DNA from: Prostheceraeus crozeri
Taxonomy: Eukaryota; Platyhelminthes; Polycladida; Euryleptidae
Length of the DNA stretch: 64,000 nt
Reading direction: 5' to 3'
Assembly (NCBI GenBank): GCA_907163375.1
Contig: CAJQUW010006815.1
Location: 1-64,000, forward strand
Shown piece by piece: positions 11,504 to 25,200 of this stretch; the first letter of the stretch is position 1; each line of letters begins with the position of its first letter. A program made the translations under genes and the position numbers. The notes under the pieces are model-generated. The model did no database searches. It was not told the DNA's origin and saw only the letters and a program-made list of their open reading frames with translations.

Positions 11504-14126
11504 ACTATCTGATAATTAATAATGACATTCCATTGACTGTAAAGTCAAGACAAAGACAGACGTCAGTGAGAAGACGCTCAGTCTAAATGAAATTGCGGAA
11601 TAAAAAAAATGTTAGAGAAATCTGACCGCGATGAAGCAATTGTAGAACACGTTTTCTGTGTTCTTAGAAGCAGAAGAACACATACTAGAGAGATGTGCGT
11701 CAGTTGTTGGACACAAATTATCGTGGAAATAAACATGGAAAATTTTCTCTGTGAATATTCAATCAATGCATTGTGTTTCTCTTGCTGTCCACTTACATGT
11801 AATTACTTCCTGCATTTGCCACCATTTTGCGTTTGATTGCATATTTAAGTGACGAGCTCAAAGAAGCCAATTACGGATGTACATAAAACTAGGTGAATGA
11901 TATCAGTTTGATAATCACACTGATGATTTCTGAGTAACATATCCTGATGTACATGCATCCTCGACATAAATAGACATTACGCTTCTTCATTCGTGTGCTT
12001 ATCAATTCTTAGAAATGATGCTATTCTTAACCAAAAATGAGATGTCATTTCATCACAGTCATTAGATAAATGCTCAAGAACAGTAGAAATCTCCCGCTAC
12101 GAAACCAAGTGCACCTGGACCTCTGAGACACAAATACCGTGTGACGTACAATGCTAACTAACAAAATATGCTATTATGTAAAAAAACCGCACAACAGAGC
12201 ACAACTTTAGAAATATAATTTAATCAACCATCAAAATATCACTTTAAAAAACCCCTTCTCTAACTTTATAACTCAGTTTAATAAACTCTCATCAATTTTT
12301 TGATTTTTGGTGACTTCTAGCCTGAGTGTAAAGTTCTTTATGCTCTATGCTAATGGAGGTGGATAATTTTCATGCAAGTGTGGTTAGAATTATGAGCGAT
12401 AATTGGCAGCGACCATGAAAGCCAGCTTAGGCAATTCCTCTATTGCCTACATTGCCATGCAACTATGAAAGCGAAATGAGTAATCTTTAATTTTAAGAAC
12501 TTAATGTGAAGGCTTTCATTCCTTGAATAACTGCATCAAATTATCATCTTTTTTCTAAAAAATTAATCTGAAGCGGAAAACTAATGCTGATAAACCTGTT
12601 TTCACATTGCTTTTTCAGAGCGGAAACTTGCATACCCAGGCGCATGATTAAATTTGAGGTCACATGAGCAACTACATGACCTCATCGGGGTTATCTTTCA
12701 TCACTTATGTACTTCATGATTTATAAAGGCATTCCAGTTGAGCAGCATGTTCTTCTCTATTGCTGTGAATCTTATCTTTCAACAACAGTGTAGCAGTAAG
12801 CTTGGCAAAAGTGATAATCATTTGTCAATCCACTTGAAATTTAGCGAAATCATGATATGATGGGTCTGTTTTCATATACTTTCTTTTGAACGAAAGCAAC
12901 ATGCTTATTGTTACAGTAAAAATGATTAGAACCAATGCTTATTCATTTCATTCAGGTCATTTTGAAACTTGTTTCTGTAGTGGTTTGATGCTATCGTGTT
13001 TATCACAGCAACTCAGACTTTAAATGTTGTTGAAAAACGCTGCCACTTCTGCAAAATTGAATGATGACAGTTGATGTCATGTGCACTTGTCACTGGTCAA
13101 TGACACAGAAAGATTTCAATACGTTTTCTCTTGCTTTATCTGATATTTATCAAACATATTCATCTAGATGCAAGATGGCCGCATATTCTTTGCATTCTGT
13201 TTACATAAAGAATTCTACGCTTGTTTTCACGACTATCTACTACAGTGCATCTACTGACACATGATATGATATTCTAATGTATAAACTAAGTTTGTGTGGT
13301 AGATTTGCCAAGAAGGAGTCATGAGCTTGCTTGCCGAATATAGTACTGCATTTTTGCATTTTATCATAGGCTTGACAAATGTAAGTGTTTTCGGGAAAAA
13401 ATTTTGGCATTTTGGTCTTCTTTTCCTTGGATATGGTCCTCCCCCCACAGCCATTGCATATTGTGTAGGCCTACACATCTCTTTGTTACAAATAACAATG
13501 CAGGCCTATTTGTCTCTGATATCAAAAGTGGGCCACATCTTTTCTGTATCACTTCCCAGAATGCATGTTATGATTACGCAAAATTGTATGTATAATTTTA
13601 GTGTCTACTTTCAAAAACGATCTACCAAAAGTTCTCAATTCAAAGTGCAAAATAAATAAACGTACTTCTGAAAGCAATTTATCAGAGAGGAAAATAGGGA
13701 CTGCGAAAAGAATTTCAGCAATATGAGAGAGTGGAGTGACAGGAAACTCGATGATAATATGGGACGGATTAGGAAGGGGACTGACACATTGAGAGGTCAC
13801 CCAAAAATGTCACGTTCCGGGGTGATGAACTTAAAGAAATTACATCTCACGCGATCCTATCAGGCTACTAAGAAGTAATGATTATCTTTGATATAGTGAC
13901 TTCAGATTGAAGGATCTATAGCCTCTACATGATAAAGAATATTATGAGACTGCTTCAAAAAGTAACGTTGAAGTACATGAACATTCAGCACCATAAGTAT
14001 TTTAAGCAGAAACATAGAATTTTAGAAAAAGCATTGTATGAATGATTTCATTTTGTACAGACAGACATTGACTATAATCATGTTATAGATTAATTTAATC
14101 TTTTCTTTTTGGAATCATCGAACAGC
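11504..14126. other. Gene-less stretch
   Basis: No gene or bounded repeat was recognised. Overlapping frames around 13.25-13.80 kb on both strands show no domain and appear to be chance frames. TAGGCCTA-type words occur near 13.47 and 13.50 kb. Confidence 0.5.
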
Positions 14127-14128
14127 TA

Positions 14129-15672
14129 CAGTCCGTTTCATAAAAAGTGGATCATCCTAAAATTTGACTAAATAAAACATAAGTATGATACAGAAAGCAT
14201 TTTTCATGTTATTTCATGTCCCTAATATATTTAAATGTCCTTATAGAATCTGATAAGCTATGATACAGTAACGGTTCTTAAGAAGCTAATATTTTGTGGC
14301 CCTACCCTTATTGTCAATGACATTACCAATTCGTCTAGGCATTGATTCGATGATATCGTTAATTTTTGACTGATCTAACTTTCTCCACTCTCTTTTCAAC
14401 AGTGACGTAAGTTGTGATACGCCATCTTTAGGTAGCAGTGAACGACGAACGTTACGTTTTAGAATACTCCATACATTTTCTATGGGATTCAGATCAGGAG
14501 AACGAGCTGGCCAAGATAATGTCCTAAGCCCTAATTGAGACTTGCATAAGTTGACTCTACTACTCCTGTGACACGTAGCATTATCATCCATAAATAGCCA
14601 AGGGTTCAAATGCCAGCCCAAATCAGTAGAGTCGCACCACCTTGTACCCGGGGACGATGTAAATGTCTCGGAATTTCCTGATCAGATTTTATCCATAATC
14701 TCAATCGACCATCACTATCCTTCAGACGGACTGATGCCTCATCAGACCAGACAACCCGATCCCATTGATTTCGCCAGTGACAATGACTCATTGTCCATCT
14801 GAGACGTCTTTTTGTATGCTGATCTGATAATTCGATCTGAGAGGGCCTCTTACAGCTCTTGAAATTCGACTCAATAAGTCTTCTACGAATAGTGGACTTA
14901 GAAATAGACGAGACTAGTGCAGCCATCTCAGTTAACGAGAGACTTGGATCAACTTTAACAAATCTCAAAATTAGGCGGTCTCTACGTTTGGATGTTTTGC
15001 GTGGACGGCCAGAGCCCTCTTTACGACAGAGTCGAAAATCATCATTATGCCATCGATGCACATTTGTGTAAGGGACATTTAGTCGCTTGCTTGTAGCTCG
15101 TAAAGAAAACCCTAGTTCTAGCAAGGCTGACACTTTGCCTTTTGTGAATGCGATCTCGTTATTGTTCATTTGTGCTTTGTATTGTTTTCAACCGGTAAGA
15201 GATAGATTTCTAGCTGAAAGCAATCAGGAGTGCTGCCAACACCACCGGAACGAAGTCAGGAAGCTATGGAACATGACGTCCAGTTAATCACATGTAGCAG
15301 TTACATTATTGTTGATGAATAATGGTGCTATACTGGCTCTGATTGACCGATTTTCTTTATTTTTGTTTTGCTTGATAGCTTTTGGCTTGTAGAACAACAT
15401 ATTACATAACAAAGGAAACAAATGTAATTTTATAAGAGTGAGGTATGATTTTGTGTAACATTGCCAAATGAAGATCAAATTATCTACTACTTTTTTATCT
15501 ACAACAGGAAAACAACTCAATATTCATGCTTGGAATTTCCAACAATGATATTAGTAAGCACAACTGACATATCTTCCAAATTTCAGAGAAATTCGTTCAA
15601 GTTTGGCGGAGTTAGACAAAGTTGAAGTTAAGACGATGTTTAAGGGTGATCCATTTTTTATGAAACAATCTG
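14129..15672 (-). mobile_element. Tc1-family DNA transposon, nearly full length
   Basis: Terminal inverted repeats of 29 bp lie at 14129-14157 and 15644-15672. They begin CAG and share 24 of 29 positions, including the core TTTCATAAAAA. TA dinucleotides flank both ends (14127-14128 and 15673-15674), as expected for Tc1/mariner insertion. The 1544-bp element carries one minus-strand transposase gene, listed separately, with an internal deletion. The element is therefore probably inactive but may still be mobilisable through its ends. Confidence 0.9.
14286..15169 (-). pseudogene. Tc1-family transposase, internally deleted
   Basis: This encodes the transposase that would cut and paste the surrounding element. 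From the ATG at 15169, residues 1-50 form a first helix-turn-helix (FSLRATSKRLNVPYTNVHRW). A GRPR AT-hook-like motif follows, then a second helix-turn-helix to about residue 115, and the first catalytic aspartate in VVWSDEAS. The C-terminal half carries the second aspartate in FMDDNATCH and the glutamate in SPDLNPIENVW. These two are separated by 34 residues, which is the DD34E spacing of Tc1. Between WAGI and NPWLFMDD, about 35 residues usual for the family are missing and the frame shifts near 14.61 kb, so the protein is split. It lies inside terminal inverted repeats with TA flanks. Identity as Tc1 is secure. Which Tc1 lineage it belongs to is not. Confidence 0.9.
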
Positions 15673-15674
15673 TA

Positions 15675-18600
15675 TTTTCTAATCATGGCACTCTCAGTTG
15701 CATAATTTAATATATTTTTATTGAACCTGCTACAAAGCACAAATCCTTTATTAAGTCAAGTAGAAACGAAGCTAAAAGAAATCAGGGTGACGGAAATTAG
15801 TCACCAATGGCTGTTGGTGTGGACAGAGTCAAGGAAAACTGACGAGGTATTGAGTCCGCATCACTCATATTGGCCTTGATAAATTGTGCGCAAGGTCAGT
15901 AGTCGTCGGGTATTCTTTTGTTTTGGATAGTTTCCTTGAAAGAATCAGCTGCTTCTTTTCCCGAAAGGTTAGCCAATCTAAGACTGATCATGGTATTGTA
16001 CACTCATGGATACATGTGGGTGCGATGTCAAGCCTGGATTGAAGCTGCTCTAATAAATGTCGGAGTTAAGCCAGCCCACAAATAAAGTAGACTGTTGCTA
16101 CACGAATGATGCAGGTTGAAATGACGACGTGCGGTTGCCAAATATTACAGGAATCATGATAGGTAGAGGAACTGAAATGCTGTGACTTTTAGAATTTAGC
16201 ATGCTTTTGTCAGAATTGAGTGATATTTGGCCTACTTCATGGTCAAATTTGAAGACTATTTTCTGAATGAGCAATTTCCCTGTTCCTGATTCATGCAATC
16301 AATAACAATTAACTGCGTAAACTGAAGACTTGAATTAACTAGCATGTACTAATACGTGCCTTCGCATAAATCTATGCATATACTCTTCGTTATGATTAAG
16401 AAACCTAGAAAAATTATATCGAAATTCAAATCGAATAGATTCAAATCATTTGAATTTCCAGTTCAAGACAAATTTTTCGGAAAGCAATTGTAGACAACAT
16501 GAGACATTTTGCGACTTTGATATGCAAAAATTGTCTCACTTTCTAGAATTTTCCATGAAAAATTAGGACAGATAACATTGGAAGTTGCAACCATGAAGCA
16601 TTGCTGCACATTAATATTCACATCATACTGAATAGAATGGAAAGATTTCACGGTCATTTATGATTTCAAATTCCACAGCAACGAAACAAAATTATAGGCA
16701 CAGATTCATTTGAGCTCTTGTAAGCAAAAGAACGAGGAAATAATCTTTGCATGAGCAAAGATGCTGTAGGCCTATGTCTGACACTTGACATGAATCCCAT
16801 ATTTGACATCAAGCGAAAACATTATCTTGTCCATAGCCTGACTTTAGTGGCTACCGTTGCTCTCACTTTTAATTGGTCAATTGTTAGGGAACTTTTGGAT
16901 AGACATATGTCATTCAAAAATTTATTTGTACTGAGCTGGAAGTTGATGACCTTCAATCCATTCTTCTGAACTGCATCTAACAGCCAAGAGAGCTCCGATA
17001 TATGTAGATGCATCGATATTCTTTCTGAATTTGCACTAATTAATCTTGGAAATACTCCAGACTGAGGGCTATGCAGGCTGCACAGTCGCGAAGAAGTATT
17101 GTGCACTGAAGAGTGATATGCATGATGATGTACTCTATGGCAGAAGGGTTCCATTTGCGCGAACGGATACCAACATCAAAATGAACTCCCCTTTAACTTA
17201 AATTTGAAGAAGTATACTACTAACAATAACATATAAGTAAACGCCGAGAACTATGTGGCAAATTCACTAAAAGAAGGGAGAATTATCATCATAACAGGAA
17301 CGACATTCGTTACGCCTGCAAGGGACAATTGGGACCGCAGATTTTCATAGCGGGTTCGTAGATTTTGTCTGATAATGATATGAGATGTCATCATATACTC
17401 ATGTTGAAATTACAAGGATTTCTATGCTCGATTAAAATATGACTTAAGAGATGGCTGAAGGCGGGAGGACCATAATGAATCAATGATGTGAAAAAAATCA
17501 GTTTTCTCTCCCGAGTAATTTAATGCCACTAAATAATTACGAATAAAAAATATGTACACAGCCGACGTTTCGGGTCCAGACCCTTTCTCAATAATAAAAT
17601 ATGACTGAATGATGGAAAACCTGTCGTCTATGTGAACGAAAAAAATATTGAATGAGTTAAGCAATCAGGCAGATTGTTGAGTTAGTTTAGCAATTACATC
17701 TACTACACAGGTTTTCTGAGCGTTCTTTATTATTTCATATGTCAGACTAGTGGTTATTACACACAACACTTATAAATATTATTATACACAACACAGTTCT
17801 ATATATGGTCACTTTTACTATCTTAAAATTGTTAAAATCTTGATTGTGTAACCTTGTATCAAAACCTTGTCATCAACCTGCATGTATTTTTTGCACTCAA
17901 TTAGAAATCATGCTGATTTATGCGCTTGCACAACCTTAGCATAGTTTGCAGCTAATAGTATATTTGGATGGTGGACTTTTCATATAGGACCATAACAATT
18001 CCTTTCGGTGGATCTAGCGATTTCATCGATTTTGATTTTCTATTGAGATACCCTTCATAGCATTTTTGTGATAATTTGAGTCGCATATAGTGAACTGATG
18101 ATCTTTTATCCATCTGTATTTAAACTCAAAGTGGGGCTCAAAATAAAGTTTCGAAATTCGCATCACACCTACTCATGATAATTAGACCTAACATAAATAA
18201 TCCACATTTCATCCTCCCAAACTTGCAGAACTTTATTAATATGCGATTATCTATCCTCAATAAATTAGTTCCACAACCACATTTTCTGAGAAAGTCAATC
18301 AACTGACAACCGCTACCGCGAAGATGTGTGCTTTCCACCCTCACTTTCGTTTTGATCTGATGTTCTGTATCTAGAAATTCTGAATCGTGCTTCCGAAATT
18401 AGCCTTTTGATTAATGCACAGCAAGTCTATAAATCGAGAATGAAAGTTAACCTTGACTGATACTGATATAGGTAAATGAATGATGAATTGAACCTAAAGG
18501 GATTATTACTGATGTCGCGTACTTTTTGATTCTGTTTAGCTGACTGATATTCCCAAGGATCTTTGGGTAGTAAAATGTCAAAACAGGCATTGTGTAACAC

Positions 18601-19075
18601 ACTCAGGTGATATATTTTGTGATCGGTCATTAACAGCTTAGGGAGAGCTGTTGGAAATGGGCCACTACAAAACCACAAAATCAAATGCGAAATATCAAAT
18701 CAAAATATCACAGAATTTTCATATTTAGACAGCATAATTGAATAATTAAACAATGGTTAACAGCAAAGCAGTTTGTCAAAAGAAATTCTTCCAATGTCAC
18801 AAATTGATATCTGGTCTGATAAATTAGCGATTTCAAAAAAGTAGGTTCATAATTCTTAAAAGAGTTGAAAAATCAAACCAGAGATTGCATCAGAAGATTT
18901 CACATCACAATTCCAAGAGACTTCTAAAGAAACCATGTACATTGCATAGGTATAGAAAAAGGTAATATAAAAATACGTTGGAATTGTTTGCAGTACGTAT
19001 TTGTATTGTGACTGTGACTTCACATCGACATGCCGCCGACAGCAGTTGGTTTAAAAGTTTCCGATATGAAAGGCT
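15675..19075. other. Gene-less stretch downstream of the CIMAP2-like gene
   Basis: This would be the 3' flank and untranslated region of the minus-strand host gene. No conserved frame was recognised, including the 110-codon minus frame at 16822-17154. A hammerhead-like motif at 17560-17592 is listed separately. Confidence 0.5.
17560..17592 (-). ncRNA. Decayed hammerhead-ribozyme-like motif
   Basis: On the minus strand the order is TTGAGAA, then the stem-loop GGGTCTGGACCC, then GAAACGTC. This resembles the hammerhead core CUGANGA, stem II, GAAA, with substitutions in the first core segment. Such motifs occur in Penelope-like elements and related repeats. Self-cleavage is unlikely as it stands. 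Confidence 0.35.
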
Positions 19076-19205
19076 TCACGCAATAGTCAAAGCACGCTGC
19101 TTCTTAAAAACTTTGTCCAGGTTAACAGATGGCTCCTTTTCCGTAGGTATATGATCGACAATAAACTTATCTCGATGTGGAATATCCTTGGCACGTAAAC
19201 GCTCT
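19076..19205 (-). CDS. CIMAP2: CIMAP2/LEXM-like terminal exon (42 codons and stop, inferred)
   Basis: The acceptor TTATCATTGCAG precedes AGAGCG. The open frame ERLRAKDIPHRDKFIVDHIP continues with EKEPSVNLDKVFKKQRALTI and stops at 19076-19078. It is charged and non-repetitive and looks like coding sequence. It needs two bases from an upstream exon. The exon at 34073-34335 supplies exactly two (AG), making an Arg codon and a continuous basic C-terminus. Vertebrate LEXM likewise has a charged tail here, though I see no close residue match. An exon of a different gene is possible. Phase agreement alone has a one-in-three chance of being accidental. Confidence 0.6.
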
Positions 19206-22200
19206 CTGCAATGATAAAATAAAAAACACTTCATTGTAATTCCATCAAAATAATTACCAATGTAGGAAATTTTAATGACATGGCGCTGACATTTAAAGAG
19301 AAATTCACCAGAATATTTTATTTTAGTAGCATGGAAGAACATTTCCCTAGTCACGATCGTTTGCAGTGGATTATAGATATATCAATCATTTAAAAATGGT
19401 AACGAAATTCATAAATCTGTAGTCACAAAATCAACTTTTACTTATAATTTTCTATAACGCATGCTATTGTGTATGTTTCTATGCATACAGGTTAATAGTT
19501 CCCACAATAAGGTCGTTATAAAGCACCATAATTACCTAGATATAGTACCTAGATTGCTTACCTAGTTTGCAACGTATAGGTGATAGTGATTAAGTGTAAT
19601 AGAGTTAGAAGAATCTGATGACATGATATCTTCTTTGTGTTGTGACTATCTCTAAGTGATATCATTTCCGTGGTATGTCACTGGGAACATGTCAATTTCA
19701 TTCTCTATCTCTCTTTCTGTGTAATGTTAATTTGCATATTATGTATATAATTCGTGTATGCATGTCTCAGTTGTATGTGTTAAGATTATATGGCTAATGT
19801 ATCTAAGTCACATCTTTTAAAATAATATACTCACTGACATAAATAATGAAACCAACTATCATTGACTTGAATTGAAGTTTGTTTCATTTATTTCTGTGGT
19901 TTGAGGTAGCATCTTGCTATCTATGTGTCACCATTCAATTCATTATCATAAGAGGAATGATATAGGACAGTCAAAGTTCAAAATTTGATATCAATATGAT
20001 AGCCACAATTACAGTTGCAAGTTGAACATTCTTGTCGTCTATTGCAACATTTATGATTTCATGATCAGTTTACCAAAGGTATTGTAATTGGAATGATTTG
20101 TTGTGGCTGATGTTCTACAACGGTTGCCAAAGAGTTAAACTTTTTAAGAGTCGTTTTGCGTTTTGTGGAGTTGGTGGTGTCATTGGAAAGCTGAAGGAAA
20201 TGTGGAAAAAAAGAAAGGATCAGGAAGATCAAGGATTTCTTCTAAACTAAAAGATATACGCTGAGTTTTAACTGCTAGTCTGTCCCAAGGATAACTCTGC
20301 GCTAGAAAGCTGCTGCAACCGTAGACTGCAGCGTTCGAACTGCTTATCGGAAAGAACCTGGTATTATATCTCGACGACCATTTGTAAGAATTCTGCTGAT
20401 TATTGAGCGGAGGAACGGGCTGTGAAGATCATCGCTCGTGAAATGATAAGTCTAAGCAATGGCGGAAGTCTTGTGGACAATCAAGATTCACTCTTGATTT
20501 TAATGTCGTCCGTATTCGTGTCCATCGCCTCCCAGGTGAACGTTTTGCTCCATACTATATGAAAGAACACGATAGATGGGGTGGTTGGGATCGTAGTGCA
20601 TTGAGGAGGCATTTGGCCATAGAGCGTTTGGCGCGGTGGAATAGCGACGACAGTTGTCATGAAAAGCACAATGACAGGTGACAACGTTGAAAAAGTTGTG
20701 TTGCCAGTTGTAGTGCCACTAGCCTGGCGGAAGATCCAGTCTTCCAAGATGATGATGCTAGGGCACATCGCTTTTCAGCTGTTACTGCGACTGTAAGGAG
20801 CTTGAGCATGCAGACCTTTGATTGGCCTGCACGTTCTCATGATCTATCTCCAATTGAAGAAATATGGGGTGAACTTGAGCGGTGAGTGAGAGTAATACAG
20901 CTTCCACTTGTATTCGTGAACATTCTGTTTGAAACACTGATTGAACAGTAGCATTTAAGTTCGATGTATTGAAAAATTTGTTATTCGTTGCCTTCTCGCA
21001 TTGCGGTATATATTATCAAAGTTCGAGGTGGGCATTTCACATACATTATTAAATTTGACTCGATTATTTTGTTTTTATTTATAAAACGAATTGATTGATA
21101 CTGCAATTTAGCAAATGACAACTCATCTCTAATCTATTCATTTTGTAATGTGTTAAGCATGTGGCAATGGAAAAACAGCGGTTTCAATAATTTTGTCAAT
21201 GAGTATACCTTTGGTCTGGTAAGGCAACAACGAGCTCTTGGTTTCCTGAGTTATCATTTTGGTCCGGTGAGATGGATGCTGCAACATAATACGGACATAT
21301 TGGCTGAGAAACGCGTCATCATCAAAGCCAAAATAACACGAATCATCAACAAAATATCAAGCTATGACATCGAGAGACCCGACCCTTTGTCAGGAATTTC
21401 CAAAATTCATTTGGAATAGTTGCAAACCGCATGGAAAGAACTCACGATAACCCAAGACCTCATTCAACAGCACGACGAAGCTAATGAAGAAGAATGCACA
21501 GTACAAAAACAAGTTATTTGGAGGCAAGAACTAAAATCATGGACATCATTGAACTGTTAGAAACATCAATCAATAATCCAAGGCTACTTTCACCAAAGAG
21601 CGATCCCCTTCATCTGCCAAAGTGAAATCTCCCAATATTTACAGGTGACTATAAGGGTTGACTTTCTGCGGTCTTTTCAATGCCTCAGTTCGCAATAATC
21701 ACACTCTTTCGGACTCGCAAAGGCTACAGTACCTAAAGTCTTCTATTCAAGGTGATGCAGCTCGACTTCTAACTTCACTACAGCTGACAGATGCCAATTA
21801 CGCTATAGCTACAATTCTGGAGGATCGTTTCTCAAATAAGCGTGTTATTATTCGTGCTCACATTCATGCTGCAGCTATCCATCCTTGAAGCAAGAGAATG
21901 TAAAAGAAGTAAGGCAGCTAACAGAAGCATTTCTTTGCGATCAATGGGCATCGATATTGACAGTTGGGATTCTATTCTAGTCTGTGATTTATCTGAAAAA
22001 TTGGACTTTTAAAACACGACGGCAGTGGGAATTACAGTCACCTGATCGAGAAATACAGACCCTGTCACAACTTCACGAATTCCTAGAAACTCGATGTAGA
22101 GCTCTTGAAGTAAGCGGTGTCAGGACGAATAATAACAATGCACATATCAAGCCAAGGCACATATCTATCCATTGGTCAAGCAAATTAAAACACATTCAAA

Positions 22201-25200
22201 CATCAAACATTTTCATGTCACGCATATCACAACACCGAATCTATCAGTGTTCAAAATTCGGTGGACTTAATGTGAAAGAACGAACTGATCTTGTGAGTAA
22301 ATTACGACTATGCTTCAACTGCTTACGGTCTGGACATACACGGAAGGCCTGTAAGAGTTTGTCTTCGTGTCGGACATATAGCAAGAGACACCGTACTCTT
22401 TTACACATCAGCAACAACGAATAGTCAAGCAAGATGAAATTTGATGAATTTCAATGCGGTCAGTGCTCTATGAATGTATCGAATGTTCTCTTGGCTACAA
22501 CAATTGTACATGCTGGCACTAATAATGGTATGGCTGACTGCAGATCTTTGCTTGATTCTGGTTCGCAACCTACATTCATATCAGAATCATGTGTTCAACG
22601 CCTAGGACTACGACGACAACGCAGCATCGTGCACATTGATGGAATAGGAGATAATCTGTCCACTAATGCAAATGGTAAAGTAGATCTAACAATCTTGCCA
22701 CGAAATGAACTTCCGATATCAGTATCAGCAATTATATTGAAGAAAATAACTAATAACTTACCGATGCAACCATTTTCTATCAAACATTGGAAGCAAACGA
22801 AAACATTGGAATTGGCTGACCCTCACTTTAATCTAACTGGTCCTATAGATCTGCTCCTCGGTGCAGACGTCTTTGATCACATTGTATTGGGCGCCAGGAT
22901 AAATGAACGTGAATCGATCTTCCTACGTCAGGCACTCTTCGATTGGTTTGTGTCAGGTTGCATAAATAAATTCTTACTCAAGCAACTTGGTCATCGATTC
23001 AGAATTCTCTCCACACTGCAATCGCCAACGATGATTTGAGGAAATTTTGGGAGATGGAAGTTCCAAGTACTTCCAAACTCACAAAGGAGGAAAGAGAATG
23101 CGAGGAAAATTTTCAGAAAACAATCACACGTACCGATACAGGAAGATTCATGGTTCAATTACCATTTAAGGAACATCCTTCCAAACTTGGTGATAGTAAA
23201 ATGCAAGCTATGAGACGATTCAACGTCGTAGAAAAAAGATTACGAAGGGACACTAAACTTCATGAAAAATATTCAAACTTAATCAAGGAATTTTTGGAAT
23301 TACGACAAGGTTCCTGAGAAGGACTTACAAAAATCTCCCAGTGAATGTTAGTGGATGCCTCATCATCCAGTCTTAAAGGAACCAAGCTCAACAACGAAGC
23401 TTCGTGTGGTCTTCGATGCTTCTGCAAGAACAGCGTGCGGGTATTCTTTGAATGATTTGCTTATGATCAGTTGCATAAATCAGAACAGTCTGTTTGATAT
23501 ATTGATACGTTTTCGATTCCACATTAAACGCAGATATTACCAAAATGTATCGACAAGTACTTTTAGCTCCTCAACATCGGGACTTCCATCCCATTCTCTG
23601 GCGAAATGATCCGAATGAACCAATCAAGTATCTTAGAATGACTCGAGTAACTTATGGTGTAGCATCATCAGCATTTTATGCAATTCGAGTCATGAGAAGT
23701 ATAGCCGAATATCAACACAACCCTGCAATATCATCTATCATTTCACTAGACTTTTATGTAGACGATTTACTTTCTGGAGCACCCTCAAATGAAGAAGCCA
23801 CTAAATTTCAAATTCAACTGTCACCCCCATTAGAAGGTGCAGGATTTAAGTTGCGGAAGTGGTCATCTAACTGTAGTGAGGTTATTCCGAACATCCCTGA
23901 GTACCTCAGATAAACTTCGAATGATCATTTACTCGATGGCGATGCAGATTCAGTAAGGACTCTAGGAATAATATGGAATCCGTCATCCGACTGTTTGTAA
24001 ATTCATTGTAAATTTGCCTCATAACACCGCAATAACGAAACGATGACTTCTTGCTCACGCATCTCGTATTTTCAATCCTCTTGGTTGGCTCTATCCCGTA
24101 ATCGTCATGTCAAAATGCCTTATTCAGAGATGTTAGGTTCGTCAACTAGCCTGGGATGACGTTTTACCTGATAATATAATCAAGGATTGGACCAAGGCAA
24201 GAAAGACTTACTAAACTGAACGAATTCAAAATTCCTCGCTGTGTCTGGTATGGGAACTCTCCAACAATTCAACTGCATGCATTTTCTGATGCATCTGAAA
24301 CGGCCTATTGAGCTGAAATCTACACACGTATTCAGATTGATACTGGTGAAATACAAGTTCAGTTACTTACGGCGAAAACACGAGCTGCTCCGGTAAAGGC
24401 AATAAGCCTTCCTCGGCTTGAATTATGTGGAGCATTACTTGCATCACGTCTTCTTTCTAACATCATATCATGTTTCAAAGGTCTTGATTATGAAATATCT
24501 GAAACATGCTCATGGACTGATTCTACGGTTGTATTGGGTTGGCTAGCGGACGTGCCAAGACGATGGACATGTTTTGTGGCGATAGGTGTGCATGGAGATC
24601 AACTGATTGGATTTGATCTTTGGTGGCATGGTCCTCCTTGGCTTTCGAAAGACGCATGTTTTTGGACATCTAATGTTCCCGGATTATCAAATTATACCAG
24701 AACAAAGAAAGGTACATATCCTAGCAAATTGTGCAATTCACGACTCTTTGTTAATGGCAAATGTCATTACAATCATGACGAATGACATCTCTCAAGTAGA
24801 GGTTACTCTGTGTGAGAATTTAAGGTTATGTGGCATTTACACCAGAAATTACAAGGAACTGTACACGATTCAGTCATGAACCAACTAAACCCTGTGTCAG
24901 AGTCCAGACTGATACTGATGTCATCACAGCTATCTTATGTCCAAGAGTTTCAAAAGCAGTCACATCCGACATTGATAGCTGCAAGAATGGTTGGTTCATA
25001 TGTTCTAATTCTAATTGCCCCTCTCGTCTTCACCATCGACATAGGCTATCTCGAAAGATATCCGTCGACGATACCCTCTTGATATCATTTACACGGATAG
25101 CTTGGTCATAACTCCGGACTCGGTTGATGACTTTCAGATCTGTTTTCTGAGCATGGAGGTAAATATAATGTTGAAGTGTTGAAGAGGCCTTGGTTAATCA

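Noticed and set aside
13251-13800. Cluster of overlapping frames on both strands
   Set aside because: Mutual shadows with no recognisable domain or promoter.
14859-15071. Plus-strand frame inside the Tc1 element
   Set aside because: Antisense shadow of the transposase coding region.
16822-17154. 110-codon minus-strand frame as a possible host exon
   Set aside because: No family recognised. It does not fit the splice phases of the CIMAP2-like gene and no start context is evident.
20481-20768. 95-codon minus-strand frame
   Set aside because: Antisense of the plus-strand Tc1 fossil, which has clear catalytic motifs.
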